DNA of 64,000 nt from assembly GCF_963422355.1 (NCBI RefSeq), contig NC_085103.1:4388552-4452551 (forward strand), given 5' to 3'. Source of the stretch: Corticium candelabrum (lineage: Eukaryota > Porifera > Homoscleromorpha > Homosclerophorida > Plakinidae). The notes under the pieces were generated by a model. It was given only the letters and a program-made list of their open reading frames with translations, ran no database searches and was not told the origin of the DNA. Each line of letters begins with the position of its first letter. Position 1 is the first letter of the stretch. Below are positions 42,901-64,000 of the stretch, in pieces. The position numbers were made by a program, and so were the translations under genes.

Positions 42901-43906
42901 TACCTGTTGTGGTGTTAGTTGGCAGTCCCGGATGCGTTGCCATCACTAACGCCGTCGCTCCACCATCGCCATTTCCCTAAACTCGAGCCAGTCTCTCCCC
43001 GCCTTCGTCATTCCCCGGATTGTCAATCCTCGCCGGGGAGAGACTGGTTTCAGACCGCCCTCAGGAATTTTACGTCATGTATACAGTTTCATGGTCACAT
43101 AATGACATGCAGATTATCAGGGAGTGCGGTAGCACTCCCTATGTAGGGATGCGAAGAATCTAAAATGGCGGCCCACACAAAAGTATCCAAAACGCATCCG
43201 AACCGGATCTCTCAGAACTCATTACAGAGATCTCGGATCCACAGTAGCGCTCAACTTCAAACGTTCCTAATGGTAGCCAGACTATCACCGCGGACACTAA
43301 GCGCCTCAGAAGCCAGCTATCGGCAAGTAAAAAAACCCGATTTTTATTCTTTCACATTTCACATTTCACTTTTGTCAGCCAGGTTAGCGCCTCACTCGAA
43401 GCAGCTACAACGAAGAGAGTCACACCAAACGATTCGCTCTTGTCCGAAGAATTGCACTGACCCAACAGCTAGAAATGTGCAATGTATCAGTCAACTGCTG
43501 CCATGCAATTCCACGTAGTGCTTTGTACAACGCCATGTTGTTCCGGTCACGTATGTACATGTGACTGTACCGTTTCGAAGCCTAGCTAGCTGCCACTTCC
43601 ACCCGCTGCTACATGCTGCTTACAGTTGCGTGTAGTTGAACATGTACGACTATGTTCAACGGCGCGGCGTCCTGTCTGACTCTCTGTGCATGTAAGCGGG
43701 TATCTCTTCCGTGGAACCTTAGGTAATGGGAGTAGTTTATAGATGCAATCAGTGTTATTACGTACATCCGTCAGCTGCTATGTACTTCCGTGTATGCTGA
43801 GCGTAACGTGGGAGTTGTTTAGAGATGCAATCAAAGATTGAAATCCCGGCCGAGCTGCACACGTTTACTAGGACTGTCATTTCCATTTCAAACTACACTA
43901 GTCTAA

Positions 43907-44312
43907 AAACATTTTGAGAAAATGATGGGTATGTAGGGATGGGTATGTTCTTATGTCATTTATGCCCATGTCCTACATCACAATCTTTTTACCTAAGAAA
44001 TAAGAAACATTTTGAGAAAATGATGGGTATGTAGGGATGGGTATGTTCTTATGTCATTTATGCCCATGTCCTACATCACAATCTTTTTACCTAAGAAATA
44101 AGAAACATTTTGAGAAAATGATGGGTATGTAGGGATGGATATGTACTTAATCATGCTCATCTCCTACATCACAATCTTTTACCTAAATTAATTAAAACGC
44201 AGCAGTCGTGTGTGACACTCACAGTACTGGATTGTGATGTACGAGATGAGCATGATTAAGTACATTCCCATCCCTACATATCCATCATTTTCTCAAAATG
44301 TTTTTTATTTTT
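43907..44312. repeat. 98-bp tandem repeat with inverted copy
   Basis: A unit starting ATTTTGAGAAAATGATGG occurs at 43911, 44009 and 44107 (period 98). An inverted partial copy at about 44228-44305 makes the array a potential hairpin. A short piece of the unit also occurs at 62823-62870. Confidence 0.85.
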
Positions 44313-44467
44313 TCTAGGTAGTTGTAGCTAATTGCCTATTTTGTTTCCCCGGAGGTCTCGAGCCGGATGCCTCAGTCGTTGAGAAATCGTGAAAGAGCAG
44401 CTATGTTTCATAGCTCTGACAGCCTGTACATGTAGGAAGTTTATAGAAACAACCTAGACGTCTCTAA

Positions 44468-44908
44468 CTATAGGTAGGGTTGTTGTAGTTCCTGCATGGG
44501 TTGTCCCTCCAGGTTCAGTCGCTGTTGCCTCTCACTTTCCAGCTCGTCCGTTTGCTGGTGTATTTTATCCAAGAGGTCGACTACATTTATGTTTGTGCTA
44601 GGAAGGCCAGAAGAACACGGTCTCCTAGAAGAGTCGTGTGCTATGTCGTCGTTCACACGCTTCCTTTTCAGGCCGAAATATTTGTAGACACTGTATCCTT
44701 GGTGCTTTGTCTTCTTTCTTTGTACTCTTCGCCCAAAGACATCTCTGACCACCTTTCCGACGTCAGCTTCGAGTAGAGGAGGCTTCTGGTGTGATTGCAA
44801 TAGTATACTTACTTCTGCCTGGATGTCGTTTGTCAACGAACCTTCAGACTGCGTGCCGATCTCATAATGATTTTCAAACCTGCCTAAGTTGTACGTTTGA
44901 GATCTCAA
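44468..44908 (-). CDS. Hypothetical protein within the hairpin-TIR element
   Basis: A 146-residue open frame. The middle is basic ('RRVQRKKTKHQGYSVYKYF') and is followed by a nuclear-signal-like 'LKRKR'. The C-terminus is Glu/Gln-rich with heptad spacing ('KIHQQTDELESERQQRL'), likely a coiled coil. I recognise no family. It may be a single exon of a longer gene. Its location between the TIRs makes an element-encoded DNA-binding protein conceivable, but this is speculation; chance is not excluded. Confidence 0.35.
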   Translation of the reverse strand: MRSQTYNLGRFENHYEIGTQSEGSLTNDIQAEVSILLQSHQKPPLLEADVGKVVRDVFGRRVQRKKTKHQGYSVYKYFGLKRKRVNDDIAHDSSRRPCSSGLPSTNINVVDLLDKIHQQTDELESERQQRLNLEGQPMQELQQPYL

Positions 44909-45565
44909 TGCCTAGTGACGGATTCGATCAGTGCGTCTAGAATAATAATTACCATTCGTGAAGTAAAGCTGTAGTAAAACCAACGGACTGCTCTTTGATC
45001 TGCATGGTCAATTGCACCCTACACTGGGAATGATCACCGACTGAACACTGTACACTAGAGTGGAGAGATCTCTAGGCTGCTCGACCGAACTAACAACTAG
45101 CATGCGTGGTGGTTAGCTACCTAGTAAAGGACGGAATGTTTTGACGTCCCGTTTCCTTGAAAACCTGTTGTTATGCAGTAGACTAGGCACTGTATGGCCT
45201 AGCAACAGGCACGGCATACGTATTTACACTGTAGAAGAATTGGATACCACTTACTAACAAATCACGATATTATGATACAAGCAGCGACCACTAGATCCGT
45301 TTATGTAACCCTGTCTGTTAGAAGGTATGACCTCTTCAAAGTTAATTGCACGGAAGAAGGCGGTCTGAAATCAGTCTCTCCCCGGCGAGGATTGACAATC
45401 TGGGGAATGACGAAGGCGGGGAGAGACCGGCTCGAGTCTACCATTTCCCCGATTGACAATCCTGCCATATGGAGAACGGCAGGGACGGGGAGAGTTCCAG
45501 GCCTGAGGGCGTGGCTAGCTCCAGGTGCGGTTGTATCAGACGGATAGCCCTGCAGGTGGTATGTC

Positions 45566-46441
45566 TACTGTCTGTTCCCCATAAGTGTGAACTTTGAATT
45601 TATCAATATCTCCTCTGTTTTTGGACTTTCGCGATGATCTCGGTATCGTTAGAAACCGCTAGGTCTGGCATTTCTGTTTATCAAATTATCTAAGCCCTTC
45701 CTACAAAAGAAATGGAAGGATAATACTTGTGCATATCAAAGACAAACGGTTGGTGCAATGGCTAAAGTCCGTTCACGCATTAGATGGACTGAGGAATTCA
45801 ACGCGTAGCAGGACTATCGACTATCGTATGGGTTTCCGAGGTCTAATTGATATCGATGGACAGCTCTTGAAGAGCTTAATTCAATTATAATAATTATATA
45901 TTTCTTGCTATGAACAAAAGACCAGCATAAGCAACTTCCGGAATTGTAATGAGTTAGCGGGTGGATACAAGCTTAATTAGATCAATCTAGAGACAACCCC
46001 CAGTGAGATAACTCTTTATCAAATTAAGGTGAGTAATAAAATACTGATGACGCAAACAAGTAGAAACTTGTGTACAAGCAAGCATTTATTGATTTCCTGC
46101 ATGGGTTTCAACAGAATGGAATTCTATGTTATACCGAAAAGCTGTAGGTTTGAGCGTTGCACCTCTCTTCCTGCTCTCACAGTTGTTTTGATACAGTATT
46201 TATTGGGTTGCGTTTCCTGTGACAACACACGCCAAGAATGCAATCAGTTTAAGATAGCTTCTTGTACAAACATAACATCCGGCTTTCTTGGTATCTGTTT
46301 AGCTAAGGTCCAACCCTCAGGCACGAGTCCATCTAATTCGTGAACAGACTTTAGTATCTAATTATCTTGTAAGACCAACGGATCAGCAACTGGAACCATT
46401 ACTCACTTCCGAGTTCACACTTACGGGGAATAGACAGTAGA
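45566..46441. mobile_element. MITE, same family as 41895-42264
   Basis: CTACTGTCTGTTCCCCATAA at the left is matched by the inverted right end at 46412-46441. Both ends also carry the internal block around ATCTCGGTATCGTTAGAAA or its relative. It is longer than its relative and holds an unrecognised AT-rich middle. Confidence 0.75.
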
Positions 46442-46495
46442 CTTCCAGTTGTCATTACCACGATAGCTTCCAGCACAACGAGTCAAGAGAAGAAC

Positions 46496-62813
<16,318 letters not shown>

Positions 62814-62949
62814 AAAATAAAAAACATTTTGAGAAAATGATGGATATGTAGGGATGGGTATGTACTTAACACGTTTTCTTCCAGTCTCACAAACGTTCGT
62901 GTGTTGCTACAGTTTATTAAGCAGTTGTAATAGAACATGCAAAATTATT

Positions 62950-63135
62950 GTACTGAAGGGACACAGAGGTGCATGAAACAGGTGGTGAAGCTAGGGCTGG
63001 ACATAGAAATTGCTGTTACTAGATTGGTACTGTACGTATCTTTCGTTGTCAGCAAACGTTTCTGCATACCAAAATATTTTTGAAAAGTGAAATGCATGGT
63101 CTATCAGGAATTGTTAGCTCCCAAGGAAAACATGT
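62950..63135 (+). pseudogene. Decayed collagen-TNF exons 3-4
   Basis: From TACTGAAGGGACACAGAGGT onward the sequence tracks, with many changes, exon 3, intron 3 and exon 4 of the collagen-TNF genes (compare 9530-9700), ending near CCAAGGAAAACATG. Indels and substitutions break the Gly-X-Y frame. It is an old relic, far more diverged than the copies at 23.5 and 33.1 kb. Confidence 0.7.
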
Positions 63136-64000
63136 CAATAAACAAGAAAATTAAAAATTTGTTAAAGTCCAGGCCCATAGGAAGCATTTCAAAAGTGATC
63201 TGGCCTAACGCGCGCTAAGAGGATGTGGTTTAATTAATTAAAGATTGCGTGCCAATTGCCAATAGAGCAGTCTTCCAGCATACTGGTATTATTACCCGAC
63301 GCCCAGATATCCAGGCTAATTACCAAATGTATTACACAACGGATTTTTAAATAACTACTCTCATTTACCAACAATTACTGTAATAGGTGCCTAGGCAGTG
63401 ACCTCAGGGCAGCATTAACAGCGTAATAGCAATTAAGTCAAGTTGCTCTCGTTTACATAAAGTCTTTCAGTTTAACCATAAATATATTAGTTATTTAATC
63501 ACCTATATTTTCAACAGGAAGCTTCAGGCGATCGTTGACTGTCAGAAGTACAGTTTTTGAAAGATGGTTCGCTCAGCCATAAACAGACCGACAGGACCGG
63601 TTCCTACAGCCCTGAAATAGGCCTTTCTGGTAAGCTCACTCTATCAGCCGGATTGGCTCATAAGGCTCCATGTTCAATCCTAAAAAAGAACACTGCCCAT
63701 CTCAGGCATCTACAAACAGAAGACTTCTTCAGTTCTGGTTACAAAACAATCCTACAAATAGAATAAAGATAAGACTCTGATGGAGAACACGTGGACTCCA
63801 CGATCCTCGTCTGACTTGCCCTACTAGAACTGTTGAACAGATTGCCACTGCTTGTAAGCGATACTAAATGTTGGTATCAACAAATCAGTCGCGTCTACCA
63901 TCACTACTATTATGACTCAGCCTTCTCGTACCTCTGGCAGTAACGATGACTGTCACATGCACAAACGTTTATATCACCTGACACGATCTGTACTATTTCA
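63136..64000. other. No recognised feature
   Basis: No repeat, exon or RNA gene is recognised. A 69-codon open frame at 63557-63766 resembles nothing known to me. Confidence 0.4.

Larger units (their letters stand above)
42981..45437. mobile_element. 2.5-kb element with 79-bp hairpin-forming TIRs
   Basis: The left TIR 42981-43059 and right TIR 45359-45437 are inverted copies with few differences. Each TIR alone contains a perfect stem, CCAGTCTCTCCCCG pairing with CGGGGAGAGACTGG around a loop of about 31 bases. Inside are a minus-strand open frame (44468-44908), a plus-strand open frame of 117 codons that begins at an ATGGCGGCC start (43165), and a 98-bp tandem repeat. It is the most complete member of this family in the window, but no known transposase is recognised. 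Confidence 0.65.

Noticed and set aside
43165-43518. 117-codon frame starting ATGGCGGCC inside the hairpin-TIR element
   Set aside because: The start context is good, but the residues resemble no family and no splice structure extends it; mentioned only under the element.

Overview
The window is animal nuclear DNA: spliced genes with short GT-AG introns, secreted collagen/TNF-type proteins, abundant TG, TA and AC microsatellites, tRNA-derived SINEs and many DNA transposons. The mix (collagen-stalked TNF homologues in tandem, DUF6589 proteins, very short introns) suggests an early-branching invertebrate, most likely a sponge. This is inference from content, not a database match.

Layout. 1-3.1 kb: an AT-rich satellite, then a 2-kb terminal-inverted-repeat (TIR) element holding two transposon protein fragments, then a MITE. 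3.2-34.5 kb: a tandem array of a secreted protein with signal peptide, 49 uninterrupted Gly-X-Y triplets and a C-terminal TNF homology domain (THD), an ectodysplasin-like layout. Gene A is at 3553-6195, B at 7931-11242 and C at 25589-31381. Two broken 5' copies lie at 23.5 kb and 33.1 kb. All five copies share a promoter block with a CRE-like palindrome, intact in four. The array is interrupted by an 8.4-kb element (13163-21603) with 710-bp TIRs. It carries a DUF6589 protein gene and a convergent gene for a compact RecQ-type helicase; each gene is read inward from one TIR.

34.5-36.1 kb holds a lone THAP-domain exon and a MITE-like repeat. 36.4-61.7 kb holds two genes, D and E, with the same THD head and its phase-1 intron, but with a coiled-coil stalk instead of collagen. 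D and the 3' part of E lie in a 3-kb segmental duplication. E spans about 15 kb: its stalk exon pair is triplicated and its third intron, nearly 10 kb, is packed with nested foldback elements, including a 4.5-kb near-perfect palindrome. 41-46.5 kb is a graveyard of short TIR elements, one with 79-bp hairpin-forming ends and a possible coding region. After 61.7 kb comes the rest of the duplication, then a decayed relic of collagen exons at 62.95 kb.

Working picture: a gene-rich ligand cluster (TNF heads on two kinds of trimerising stalk) growing and breaking by unequal exchange, and heavily invaded by foldback transposons. The best candidate for an undescribed system is the DUF6589 plus RecQ element.
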